From assembly GCA_046758905.1 (NCBI GenBank), contig JBHIBC010000093.1, positions 1-9,354 of the forward strand: DNA of 9,354 nucleotides, given 5' to 3'. The position numbers were made by a program, and so were the translations under genes. Position 1 is the first letter of the stretch; every line of letters begins with the position of its first letter. The notes below the pieces were generated by a model that was not told where the DNA came from, ran no database searches, and saw nothing but the letters and a program-made list of their open reading frames with translations. This document shows, piece by piece, positions 1 to 5,823 of this stretch. Origin of the DNA: JBHIBC01 sp046758905. Lineage in GTDB: Bacteria; Acidobacteriota; Polarisedimenticolia; Gp22-AA2.

Positions 1-556
1 ACGCCGCCAGGAGGGCGGGGGCGAGCGTGGCTCCGGCGATCAGGTTGTAGAAGCTCAGCAGCGACAGGTAGTAGCCGCCGAAGGCGTAGCAGACCCCGGC
101 CGCCCAGGCCGCCTCGCGCCCCAGGCCCCAGCCGCGCGCCATCCAGAAGACGGCGAGGGGGGCGATGAGGAGGTGCAGCCAGAAGTGGGCGTTCAGGGCC
201 CAGAGCGTGGGGCCGACGAGGTAGAGCACGTTGTCGGGATACAGCGGCACGGCGTTCGGGCTGCCGAGCAGCGGCTGCCCGCCGGCGCGGAACGGGTCGA
301 TCATCGGGATGCGGCCCTGCCGCATCGCCGCCGCCTGCGCCGACTTCATCTCGAAGTGCGTGTTCAGGACGTCCCGCAGGTAAAGGGTCTCGGAGCCGGC
401 CGCCAGCGGCAGGACACGCCACGCCAGGAGCAGGAGGATCGGGACGACGTAGGCGAGGGTGAAGGCGGCGGTTCTGGCCGGCGGCGCGCCCCCGCCGGCC
501 GCCTCCGGGGAAGCGGCCGGGACGCCTGGCCGGGATGGCGCGCTCTCGGGCCGCAC
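1..556 (-). CDS. YfhO-like polytopic membrane protein, N-terminal part (runs off the left edge)
   Basis: The minus strand codes for 185 residues before the window ends, so this is only the N-terminus of a larger membrane protein. Residues 1-30 are a Pro/Ala-rich cytoplasmic stretch and residues 31-53 form a first membrane helix (core VVPILLLLAWRVLPLA). A loop follows with LRD at 60-62, then IDPFRAGGQPLLGSPN (86-101) and LYPDN (105-109), and more helices at about 110-140 and 148-180. The 'F-GGQPLL--PN---LYP-N' pattern is typical of YfhO-family and related GT-C-fold proteins, linked to transfer of sugars from polyprenyl-phosphate donors outside the membrane; the Asp after the first helix is where such enzymes often place an acidic catalytic residue. 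The start is GTG, because no ATG lies in frame before the first helix. It sits 4 nt after the aminotransferase stop codon, so translation is probably coupled. The family call is fairly firm; the substrate is unknown. Confidence 0.72.
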   Translation of the reverse strand, partial: MRPESAPSRPGVPAASPEAAGGGAPPARTAAFTLAYVVPILLLLAWRVLPLAAGSETLYLRDVLNTHFEMKSAQAAAMRQGRIPMIDPFRAGGQPLLGSPNAVPLYPDNVLYLVGPTLWALNAHFWLHLLIAPLAVFWMARGWGLGREAAWAAGVCYAFGGYYLSLLSFYNLIAGATLAPALLAA

Positions 557-560
557 GAGC

Positions 561-1790
561 CTAGACGAGGACGCTCCGGATCCTCTCCAGGGCCCAGTCG
601 ATCTCCTCGCGCCCGATCACCAGCGGCGGGGCGAAGCGGACCACCTGCTCGTGGGTCTCCTTGGCGAGGATCCCCAGATCCATCAGCCTCTCGCAGTAGG
701 GTCGGGCCGTTCCGTGCGCGGTCCCGATCTCGACGCCGATGAGCAACCCCCGGCCGCGGACCTCCCTGACCTTCGGCGATCCGATCTCCCGCAGCCGCCC
801 CATGAAGTAGTCGCCCATCTCGGCCGAGCGCTCCGGGAGGCGCTCCGAGACGAGGACGTCGAGGGCGGCCATGCCGACGGCGCAGGCGAGCGGGTTGCCG
901 CCGAAGGTCGAGCCGTGGTCGCCCGGACGGTACAGACCGAGGACGGAGCGCGGCCCGAGGACCCCCGAGATCGGGAGCACCCCTCCGCCTAGGGCCTTGC
1001 CCACCACGTACAGGTCCGGGGCCACGCCCTCGTGCTCGCAGCAGAACATCCGGCCCGTGCGGCCGAAACCGGTCTGGATCTCGTCGGCGATCAGCAGCAC
1101 CCTGCTCTCCCGGCACACCTCCGCGGCCTTGCCGAGGTAGCCCCCGGAGGGGATCAGGATGCCGGCCTCGCCCTGGATCGGCTCGACCAGGAAGGCGACC
1201 GTCTCCGGGGTGATGGCGCGCCGCAGCGCGTCGATGTCGTCGTACGGGATCAGGTGGAAGCCCGGATCGTACGGACCGAAGTCGTCGCGGTACTGCCGCT
1301 CGGATGAGAAGCCGACGATGGTCGTGGTGCGCCCGTGGAAGTTGTTCTCGCAGACGACGATCTCCGCCCTGTGCCGGGGAACCCCCTTGACCCGGTACCC
1401 CCACATGCGGGCGGTCTTGATCGCCGTCTCCACCGCTTCGGCGCCGCTGTTCATCAGCAGGGCCATCTCCTTGCCCGCCAGCCGGCAGATCTTCTCGCAG
1501 AACGGGCCGAACAGCTCGTTGTGGAAGGCGCGCGAGGTGAGCGTGATCCTGTCGGTCTGCTCCTTGAGCGCCCGGACGATCTTCGGGTGCCGGTGCCCCT
1601 GGTTCAGGGCGGAGTACGCCGACAGCATGTCCATGTACCGCTTCCCCTCGGTGTCGTGGACCCAGACACCCTCGCCGCGGGTCAGCACGACGGGCAGCGG
1701 ATGGTAGTTGCGGGCGCTCCAGGTCTCGGCCTGCTCGATCAGGCGGGCGGCGGTCCCGGCGGCCGCGGAGGTCTTCGGGGTTGGGGTCAT
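561..1790 (-). CDS. rocD: ornithine aminotransferase (ornithine--oxo-acid transaminase)
   Basis: This is a 409-residue PLP-dependent class III aminotransferase that moves the delta-amino group of L-ornithine to 2-oxoglutarate, giving glutamate-5-semialdehyde (which cyclises to P5C) and glutamate in the cytoplasm. The specific ornithine aminotransferase marks are present: NYHPLP with Tyr29, SAYSALNQGH with Tyr59, FHGRTT with Arg154, VEPIQGEAG with Glu208, IADEIQTGFGRTGR with the PLP-binding Asp236, VGKALGGG with the Schiff-base Lys265, HGSTFGGNP (292-300) and RFAPPL with Arg385. These match the ornithine-binding Tyr pair, Arg and Glu-Arg gate of the human enzyme, so I prefer this over acetylornithine or GABA aminotransferase. 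The length is normal for the family. I chose the ATG at 1790 because GAGGAG precedes it by 4 nt. An in-frame ATG at 1919 would add 43 low-complexity residues and is less likely. It is third in a leftward operon. Confidence 0.93.
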   Translation of the reverse strand: MTPTPKTSAAAGTAARLIEQAETWSARNYHPLPVVLTRGEGVWVHDTEGKRYMDMLSAYSALNQGHRHPKIVRALKEQTDRITLTSRAFHNELFGPFCEKICRLAGKEMALLMNSGAEAVETAIKTARMWGYRVKGVPRHRAEIVVCENNFHGRTTTIVGFSSERQYRDDFGPYDPGFHLIPYDDIDALRRAITPETVAFLVEPIQGEAGILIPSGGYLGKAAEVCRESRVLLIADEIQTGFGRTGRMFCCEHEGVAPDLYVVGKALGGGVLPISGVLGPRSVLGLYRPGDHGSTFGGNPLACAVGMAALDVLVSERLPERSAEMGDYFMGRLREIGSPKVREVRGRGLLIGVEIGTAHGTARPYCERLMDLGILAKETHEQVVRFAPPLVIGREEIDWALERIRSVLV

Positions 1791-1794
1791 CGCT

Positions 1795-1800
1795 CTCCTC
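1795..1800 (-). promoter_or_regulatory. ribosome binding site of the ornithine aminotransferase
   Basis: On the minus strand GAGGAG lies 4 nt before the ATG at 1790. It supports the 409-residue start over the in-frame upstream ATGs at 1919 and 1865. The spacing is slightly short but usable. Confidence 0.6.
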
Positions 1801-1917
1801 GTCGTGGCTCCATCCGCCCGCCCCTCTCCCTGCGGTTCCACCGGGGGCGGGGGCCAAGCCAGCATATCATCGCCGGTCGGCGGCGCGGCCCGCCGCGCTC
1901 CCCCTCCACGGGTGGTC

Positions 1918-1938
1918 ACGGCCGCGGCCGGAGGCCGT
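1918..1938 (-). other. GC-rich inverted repeat at the 3' end of the cyclodeaminase gene
   Basis: ACGGCC (1918-1923) and GGCCGT (1933-1938) can pair as a 6-bp stem around a 9-nt loop that itself holds GGCC sequences, so other foldings exist (1919-1930 is a 12-nt perfect palindrome). It overlaps the last base of the stop codon of the gene read leftwards. No T-run follows, so it is not a clear intrinsic terminator. It might stabilise mRNA ends or be chance in such GC-rich DNA. The rest of the 147-nt gap (1791-1937) shows only the aminotransferase ribosome binding site. Confidence 0.25.
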
Positions 1939-2933
1939 CAGAGAGGCAGTCGGGCGCCGAGCCCGCGCTCGCGGGCGCGCCGCAGGACGAGCGTGGCGGT
2001 CGCCATGTCCTCTAGGGCGAGGCCGAGGTTCACGCAGACGAGACGCTCCCGTGGCGAGCGCCGGCCGTCCTTGAGCCCGGCCACCACCTCTCCCAGGTCG
2101 GCGTAGATGTCCGGGATGTCCTTGAAATGGACCCCCTCGGCGCGGGTGTGCAGGATCTGCCGCGTGTCGTCCGTGTAGAAGCGGTCCGCGGCGCGCATCG
2201 CCTCCGGCGTGAGGTAGGAGTCGTAGTCGAGGGCGACGGCCAGGGCGCCCTCGCCCAGCCAGGCGGCCTCGATGCTCGGCCGTGGGCGGGCGCGGATCGG
2301 CCCGGCGGTGACGACGACGTCGGTGCCCTCGACGGCGGCGCGCGGCGTCGGCGCCGTGACGAACCGCAGGCGCGGGATCCGGGCCTGCATCTCGCTGACG
2401 TAGCGGGCACGGGCCTCCGGCTCGATGTCGTAGGCCCGGACCTCGGCGAGCGACGGGAGCACCTCGGCCGCCGCCTGCAGATTGCTGCGCCCCTGCACCC
2501 CGCAGCCCAGGATGCCGAACGAGGCGGCATCCGGGCGGGCCAGGCGCCGGACGGCCACGGCGGTCGCCGCGGCGGTGCGCGTCGCGGTGATCCAGGTGGC
2601 GTCCATCACCGCCACCGGGAGGCCGGTCTCGGGGTCGTTGAGGATCAGCAGGCCGGAGATGTAGGGGAGGCCCCGCCGCGGGTTGCCGGGGTAGCCGCTG
2701 ATCCACTTCATGCCGGCGGCCCCGAGCGACGGGATGCAGGCGGGCATGGCGTGGATGAAATTGTCGTTCGCGGGCGGCCCCGGGCGGATCCCCGGCTTGG
2801 GTGGCATCTCCGCGCGCCCGAGTCCCCTCTCGCGGAAGGCGGCCTCGAGCCGCTCGATGATCTCGCCCATCGCCAGGCCGAGCGATTCGACCTCGGCGCG
2901 CGACAGGTAGAGCACCTCGGGCGGACGCGGCAT
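1938..2933 (-). CDS. ornithine cyclodeaminase/mu-crystallin family NAD(P)-dependent protein
   Basis: This 331-residue protein has the normal length and layout of the ornithine cyclodeaminase/mu-crystallin family, which includes ornithine cyclodeaminase, archaeal alanine dehydrogenase and ketimine reductases. The substrate half has MKWISGYPGN with Lys76, LLILNDPETGLPVAVMDATW (95-114) and TATRTAA with Arg119, the Lys and Arg that hold the substrate carboxylate in characterised members. The Rossmann half has GILGCGVQGR (140-149) for the dinucleotide. The usual catalytic segment, of the form G-D-PGK-EL, is replaced here by ALDYDSYLTPEA (234-245); Asp236 or Asp238 could supply the catalytic acid. 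The C-terminal NLGLALEDMATA (302-313) is a family mark. It lies directly upstream of ornithine aminotransferase in the same operon, which hints at ornithine, P5C or another cyclic imine as substrate. The family is sure; the exact reaction is not. The ATG at 2933 has no strong ribosome binding site, and a hairpin lies just before it. Confidence 0.85.
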   Translation of the reverse strand: MPRPPEVLYLSRAEVESLGLAMGEIIERLEAAFRERGLGRAEMPPKPGIRPGPPANDNFIHAMPACIPSLGAAGMKWISGYPGNPRRGLPYISGLLILNDPETGLPVAVMDATWITATRTAAATAVAVRRLARPDAASFGILGCGVQGRSNLQAAAEVLPSLAEVRAYDIEPEARARYVSEMQARIPRLRFVTAPTPRAAVEGTDVVVTAGPIRARPRPSIEAAWLGEGALAVALDYDSYLTPEAMRAADRFYTDDTRQILHTRAEGVHFKDIPDIYADLGEVVAGLKDGRRSPRERLVCVNLGLALEDMATATLVLRRARERGLGARLPL

Positions 2934-2934
2934 G

Positions 2935-2958
2935 GCGCGATTCTACCCGAATCGGCGC
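2935..2958 (-). promoter_or_regulatory. hairpin directly upstream of the cyclodeaminase-family start
   Basis: CGATTC (2938-2943) pairs exactly with GAATCG (2949-2954) around a 5-nt loop, and three more pairs (GCG 2935-2937 with CGC 2956-2958) form after a single bulged G. On the leftward mRNA it occupies almost all of the 31-nt gap between the NamZ stop and the next start codon, and the only purine run that could serve as a weak ribosome binding site (GGGTA) is in the loop. It may limit translation, or be an mRNA processing or stability element between the two cistrons. It has no T-run, so it is not a typical terminator. Confidence 0.45.
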
Positions 2959-2964
2959 GGGCCG

Positions 2965-4251
2965 TCAGCGGTACAGGCGCACGGCCGCGCTCTCCCGCTC
3001 GAAGCCGGCGATCTCCTTCCGCCACGAGCGCTCTAAGGCGCGCAGGTCGCCCCCCGACTCGAGCGCGTCGCGCACCTCCGGGTCTCCCGACAGGACGTCG
3101 ATCGGGAGCCGGTCGGTGACGTACTCGTACGGGGGCTCCCGCCACTCGAAGCGATCGCGGTGCACGGCGATGATGTCCTGCAGCAGCGCGAGGGTGGTGG
3201 CGTAGGGGCGGAAGGCGGCGGCGTCGGTGATCTGGATCTGGAATCCCCGGCACAGCCGCCCGGCCCACTTGTTGAAGGTCGGCTCGAAGCAATGCTCCCT
3301 GAGCGCCACCCCGGGGAGCCGGCGCGATTCGAAGCGCTTCCTCACCCTCCGCGGGTCGAGGTACGGGGCGCCGAAGATCTCGAACGGCCTCGTCGTCCCG
3401 CGGCCCTCGGAGAGATTCGTCCCCTCCAGGAGCACCTGGCCGGGGTAGACCAGCGCCGTCTCGAACGACGGCACGTTGGGCGAGGGGAGGACCCACGGCA
3501 GCCCGGTGTCGGGGAAGAGCATCGGCCTCCGCCATCCCTCCATCGGCACGACGCTCAGCTCGCACAGCCCGGGGCAGCACACCCCGATGCCGTCCCCCCT
3601 CGGGCCCGGCCGTCCGGGGCCCTGCTCCGCCCGGGCCGCGAGGCGCCGGTTCATCAGGGCGGCGAACTCCCCGAGGGTCAGGGCGTGGCGCATCGGGACG
3701 GGCGAGAGGCCCACGAAGGAGGTGTACCCGGGGCGGATCAGGTTTCCCTCGACGGTTGCGCCGCCCAGCGGGTTCGGCCGGTCCAGGACCACCAGCCTCC
3801 GGCCCGTCGAGGCGCAGGCCTCGAGGGCCAGTGCGGTGGTCCACTCGAACGTGTAGACCCTGGTCCCCACGTCCTGGAGATCGACCAGAAGCAGGTCGAT
3901 CCCGTCCAGCATCGCGCGGGTGGGCGACCGGGTCTCGGAGTAGAGACTGTAGATCGGGATGTCGAGATCGGGGTCCACGGCGTGCGCCGACTCGATCATG
4001 TTGTCCTGCTTCTCGCCGGCGAAGCCGTGCTGGGGGCCGAACAGGGCTCGCAGGCCCTTCCCGCACAGGTCGCGGATGACGTCGCGCGCCGACACGAAGG
4101 AGGGCGTGACCGAGGCGGGGTGCAGCAGGAGGCCCACCCCCCGGCCGCGCTGCCAGCGCGGCCGGGCCCGGGCCAGCACCTCGAGGCCGGTGCGCACCCG
4201 CGGGAGGCGCCGCGCGGACGGGCGTCGTCTCGGGCGCATCGGGGTCGGCAA
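2965..4251 (-). CDS. namZ: exo-beta-N-acetylmuramidase NamZ family protein (DUF1343)
   Basis: The 428-residue product matches the DUF1343/NamZ family (Bacillus YbbC/NamZ, glycoside hydrolase family 171), which removes terminal MurNAc from the non-reducing end of peptidoglycan glycans or MurNAc-GlcNAc fragments. Family blocks appear in order: FGPQHGFAGEKQDNM (71-85), IYSLYSETRSPT (100-111), LLLVDLQDVGTRVYTF (120-135), VLDRPNPLGG (155-164) with VEGN following, TSFVGLSPVPMRHALT (177-192), MEGWRR (237-242), TGLPWVLPSPNVP (249-261) and LLEGTNLSEGRGTTRPFE (274-291). Length is normal. I chose the TTG at 4251 because GGAGGA lies 9 nt upstream; from the in-frame ATG at 4239 the spacing would be 21 nt. 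The N-terminus is Arg-rich with no hydrophobic leader, and an in-frame stop at 4303-4305 leaves no space for one, so a cytoplasmic recycling role is likely. It is the first gene of the leftward operon. Confidence 0.88.
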   Translation of the reverse strand: MPTPMRPRRRPSARRLPRVRTGLEVLARARPRWQRGRGVGLLLHPASVTPSFVSARDVIRDLCGKGLRALFGPQHGFAGEKQDNMIESAHAVDPDLDIPIYSLYSETRSPTRAMLDGIDLLLVDLQDVGTRVYTFEWTTALALEACASTGRRLVVLDRPNPLGGATVEGNLIRPGYTSFVGLSPVPMRHALTLGEFAALMNRRLAARAEQGPGRPGPRGDGIGVCCPGLCELSVVPMEGWRRPMLFPDTGLPWVLPSPNVPSFETALVYPGQVLLEGTNLSEGRGTTRPFEIFGAPYLDPRRVRKRFESRRLPGVALREHCFEPTFNKWAGRLCRGFQIQITDAAAFRPYATTLALLQDIIAVHRDRFEWREPPYEYVTDRLPIDVLSGDPEVRDALESGGDLRALERSWRKEIAGFERESAAVRLYR

Positions 4252-4260
4252 CGGGGGATG

Positions 4261-4266
4261 TCCTCC
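4261..4266 (-). promoter_or_regulatory. ribosome binding site that sets the namZ TTG start
   Basis: GGAGGA on the minus strand is 9 nt before the TTG at 4251 and 21 nt before the ATG at 4239. This spacing favours the TTG and adds four residues to the product. Confidence 0.6.
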
Positions 4267-4321
4267 GGGCTCGGCGCCGCGGGGAGACGCCGGCGGCTGA
4301 GCCTATCACAACGGAAAATGC

Positions 4322-4350
4322 CCGACGAGCGTGCGTCTTCGGTGTAGAAT
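4322..4350 (+). promoter_or_regulatory. possible sigma-70-type promoter for the RND operon
   Basis: TAGAAT (4345-4350) matches five of six bases of the -10 consensus and sits in the most A/T-rich part of the intergenic region. CCGACG (4322-4327), with GAC in register, lies exactly 17 nt upstream as a weak -35. A start near 4357 would leave a leader of about 180 nt before the adaptor ATG. No leftward counterpart of similar quality is visible. Recognition rules in this lineage are unknown, so this is tentative. Confidence 0.3.
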
Positions 4351-4526
4351 ACTTAGACTACGACCTCGTGGGATTCCGGGCGATCGGCCGAACCCCGGCG
4401 GCCGGCTCGCGGGGAGCGCTAGGGTTGCGCGCCCGAGGCCAGGCCACGGAATCCTGGAACCGGAGAGCGTGCCCCTCCGTTGAATGAGGGCGGTGGCTGG
4501 CCCGGTCGGCCGTCCCAATCTCGTGC

Positions 4527-4530
4527 GGAG
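4527..4530 (+). promoter_or_regulatory. ribosome binding site of the RND adaptor
   Basis: GGAG lies 8 nt before the ATG at 4539. It fits a start whose product begins with a short positively charged end followed by a membrane helix. Confidence 0.55.
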
Positions 4531-4538
4531 AATCCAGC

Positions 4539-5819
4539 ATGAAGGTCGCGTTGACCAGCAGCGGGTTGATCCTCCTCGTCGGCGTCATTCTCATCCTTCT
4601 CGCAGGGGGCGTCGCCGGAATCGTCCTGTTCTCCGGATCGAGCGGGGAGGCGGACGGCGCCGCGCTGGTCGCGGAGGGGACCGACCTGTCCGACACGAAC
4701 GCCGCGGGCGCGCCGGTGAAGCTGGCCAGCAGGAAGTCGTCCGAGGGCGGGGCCGGCGACGACACCGGGGACGAGGCGGCGAGCGGCGGCGAGGAGGGCG
4801 AGGAGGGCGAGCGGAACGGGAAGGAGAAGACGCCGATCCCGGTCAGCGTCGAGCGGGTTTCGGTCGGTCGGGTGTCGTCGTACATCACCTCGACCGCGAA
4901 CCTGGTCGCCGAGGACGAGGTGCAGATCCTGGCGGAGGCCGAGGGCCGCGTCGCTCGGCTGCTGGTCGAGGAGGGGGACCGCGTGCGCCGCGGCCAGATC
5001 CTCGCCTCGCTCGTCAAGGATGATCAGGAGATCGCGCTCAAGAAGGCCAAGGTCAGGGCGAAGAACGCCCGGCTGGCCTACGAGCGGGCGGTCCGGGTCG
5101 TCGACGAGGAGCTGATGAGCCGGGAGGAGTTCGACCGGATCGCCATGGAGCACGAGATCGCCCGGCAGGAGCTGGCCGAGGCCGAGTGGAGACTCGAGAA
5201 GACCAACATCAGGGCGCCGTTCGACGGACGGGTCACCAGGCGGGAGGTGATGCTCGGCAAGAACATCCGGATGGGCGATGCCCTGTTCACGGTGGCCGAC
5301 TTCGACCCGCTGATCGCCCGGATCTACCTGCCCGAGAAGGACGTCCTCGGGCTGCGGGAGGGCCGCGACGTCCGGATCACCCTGAAGGCCGACGAGGCCG
5401 TCCGCTTCCAGGGCCGCATCCGGCAGATCAGCCCGGTGGTCGACACCGCCACCGGCACCGTGAAGATCACGATCGAGGCTGAGTCCCCGCCGCGCGACGT
5501 GCGGCCCGGCGCCTTCGTGAGCATCGACATCGTCCGCCAGACCCGCCCGGAGGCGGTGCTGCTGCCGCGCCAGGCGGTCCTGCGGGAGCTCCGTGAGGCC
5601 TACGTCTTCGTGGCCAACGGCGGCGTCGCCGAGAGGCGCAGCGTCGCTCTCGGGCTGGAGGAGGGCGCCTGGGTCGAGGCGGTTTCCGGCGTCGACCCCG
5701 GCGAGCAGGTGATCGTGGCCGGGCAGGGCGGCCTCAAGGACGGCTCGTCGATCAAGGTCATCCCGACCTCCGAGGCCTCCGCCCTGACCGCCCCGGACGC
5801 CGGCCCGCCGCGCGGCTGA
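4539..5819 (+). CDS. RND efflux periplasmic adaptor subunit (HlyD/membrane fusion family)
   Basis: This 426-residue protein joins an inner-membrane RND permease to an outer-membrane channel across the periplasm. Residues 9-31 form one membrane helix with no lipobox cysteine, so it is held by an uncleaved anchor or signal. Residues 32-97 are an unusually long, acidic, Gly/Ser-rich linker. The folded part begins with VSVERVSVGRVSSYI (102-116). The lipoyl/barrel-sandwich halves are at 125-165 (AEAEGRVARLLVEEGDRVRRGQ) and 222-255 (IRAPFDGRV, then GDALFTVAD), with a short alpha-hairpin between them (about 165-222). The beta-barrel follows at about 256-335 and the membrane-proximal domain at 336-408 (LLPRQAV, then GEQVIVAGQGGLKDG). 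It is first in the rightward operon, 4 nt ahead of the permease. The family is certain; whether the pump exports drugs, metals or lipids cannot be read from it. Confidence 0.92.
   Translation: MKVALTSSGLILLVGVILILLAGGVAGIVLFSGSSGEADGAALVAEGTDLSDTNAAGAPVKLASRKSSEGGAGDDTGDEAASGGEEGEEGERNGKEKTPIPVSVERVSVGRVSSYITSTANLVAEDEVQILAEAEGRVARLLVEEGDRVRRGQILASLVKDDQEIALKKAKVRAKNARLAYERAVRVVDEELMSREEFDRIAMEHEIARQELAEAEWRLEKTNIRAPFDGRVTRREVMLGKNIRMGDALFTVADFDPLIARIYLPEKDVLGLREGRDVRITLKADEAVRFQGRIRQISPVVDTATGTVKITIEAESPPRDVRPGAFVSIDIVRQTRPEAVLLPRQAVLRELREAYVFVANGGVAERRSVALGLEEGAWVEAVSGVDPGEQVIVAGQGGLKDGSSIKVIPTSEASALTAPDAGPPRG
4791..4811 (+). repeat. short tandem repeat in the adaptor linker
   Basis: The 9-nt unit GAGGAGGGC occurs twice in a row, followed by GAG, and codes for EEGEEGE at about residues 85-91 of the adaptor. 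It is the core of the acidic linker and could vary in copy number by slippage. Confidence 0.6.
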
Positions 5820-5823
5820 GAGG

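Larger units (their letters stand above)
4252..4538. promoter_or_regulatory. divergent intergenic region between the namZ operon and the RND efflux operon
   Basis: This 287-nt stretch separates genes facing away from each other and must hold the promoters of both. It contains a ribosome binding site at each end and one short A/T-rich pocket (about 4303-4360) that stands out from the GC-rich surroundings. Weak inverted repeats are present: GGATTCCG (4371-4378) with CGGAATCC (4447-4454), and CCCTC (4473-4477) with GAGGG (4486-4490) around an 8-nt loop. I see no convincing small ORF, riboswitch or RNA gene, and no recognisable TetR- or MerR-type operator. Confidence 0.6.

Noticed and set aside
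364..1857. A 497-codon open frame on the minus strand overlapping the aminotransferase
   Set aside because: It is a shifted-frame product dominated by Arg, Gly and Pro with no family motif; the aminotransferase frame on the same strand has full catalytic signatures.
1791..1919. An N-terminal extension of the aminotransferase from the ATG at 1919
   Set aside because: The extra 43 residues are low-complexity, the family does not need them, and the GAGGAG site fits the ATG at 1790.
1918..1938. Intrinsic terminator between the cyclodeaminase and aminotransferase genes
   Set aside because: The stem is only 6 bp and no T-run follows, so I list it only as a weak inverted repeat.
2708..4309. A 533-codon minus-strand frame over the NamZ gene
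   Set aside because: It is the out-of-frame shadow of NamZ and also reads into the start of the cyclodeaminase gene; no family blocks are seen.
4371..4454. An 8-bp inverted repeat (GGATTCCG with CGGAATCC, 68 nt apart) as a regulatory looping site
   Set aside because: About one such 8-bp pair is expected by chance in a region of this length, and the arms are not tandem or symmetric about a promoter.
4306..4518. A 70-codon minus-strand frame in the divergent intergenic region
   Set aside because: No ribosome binding site, no motif, and it would cover the promoter region; probably chance.
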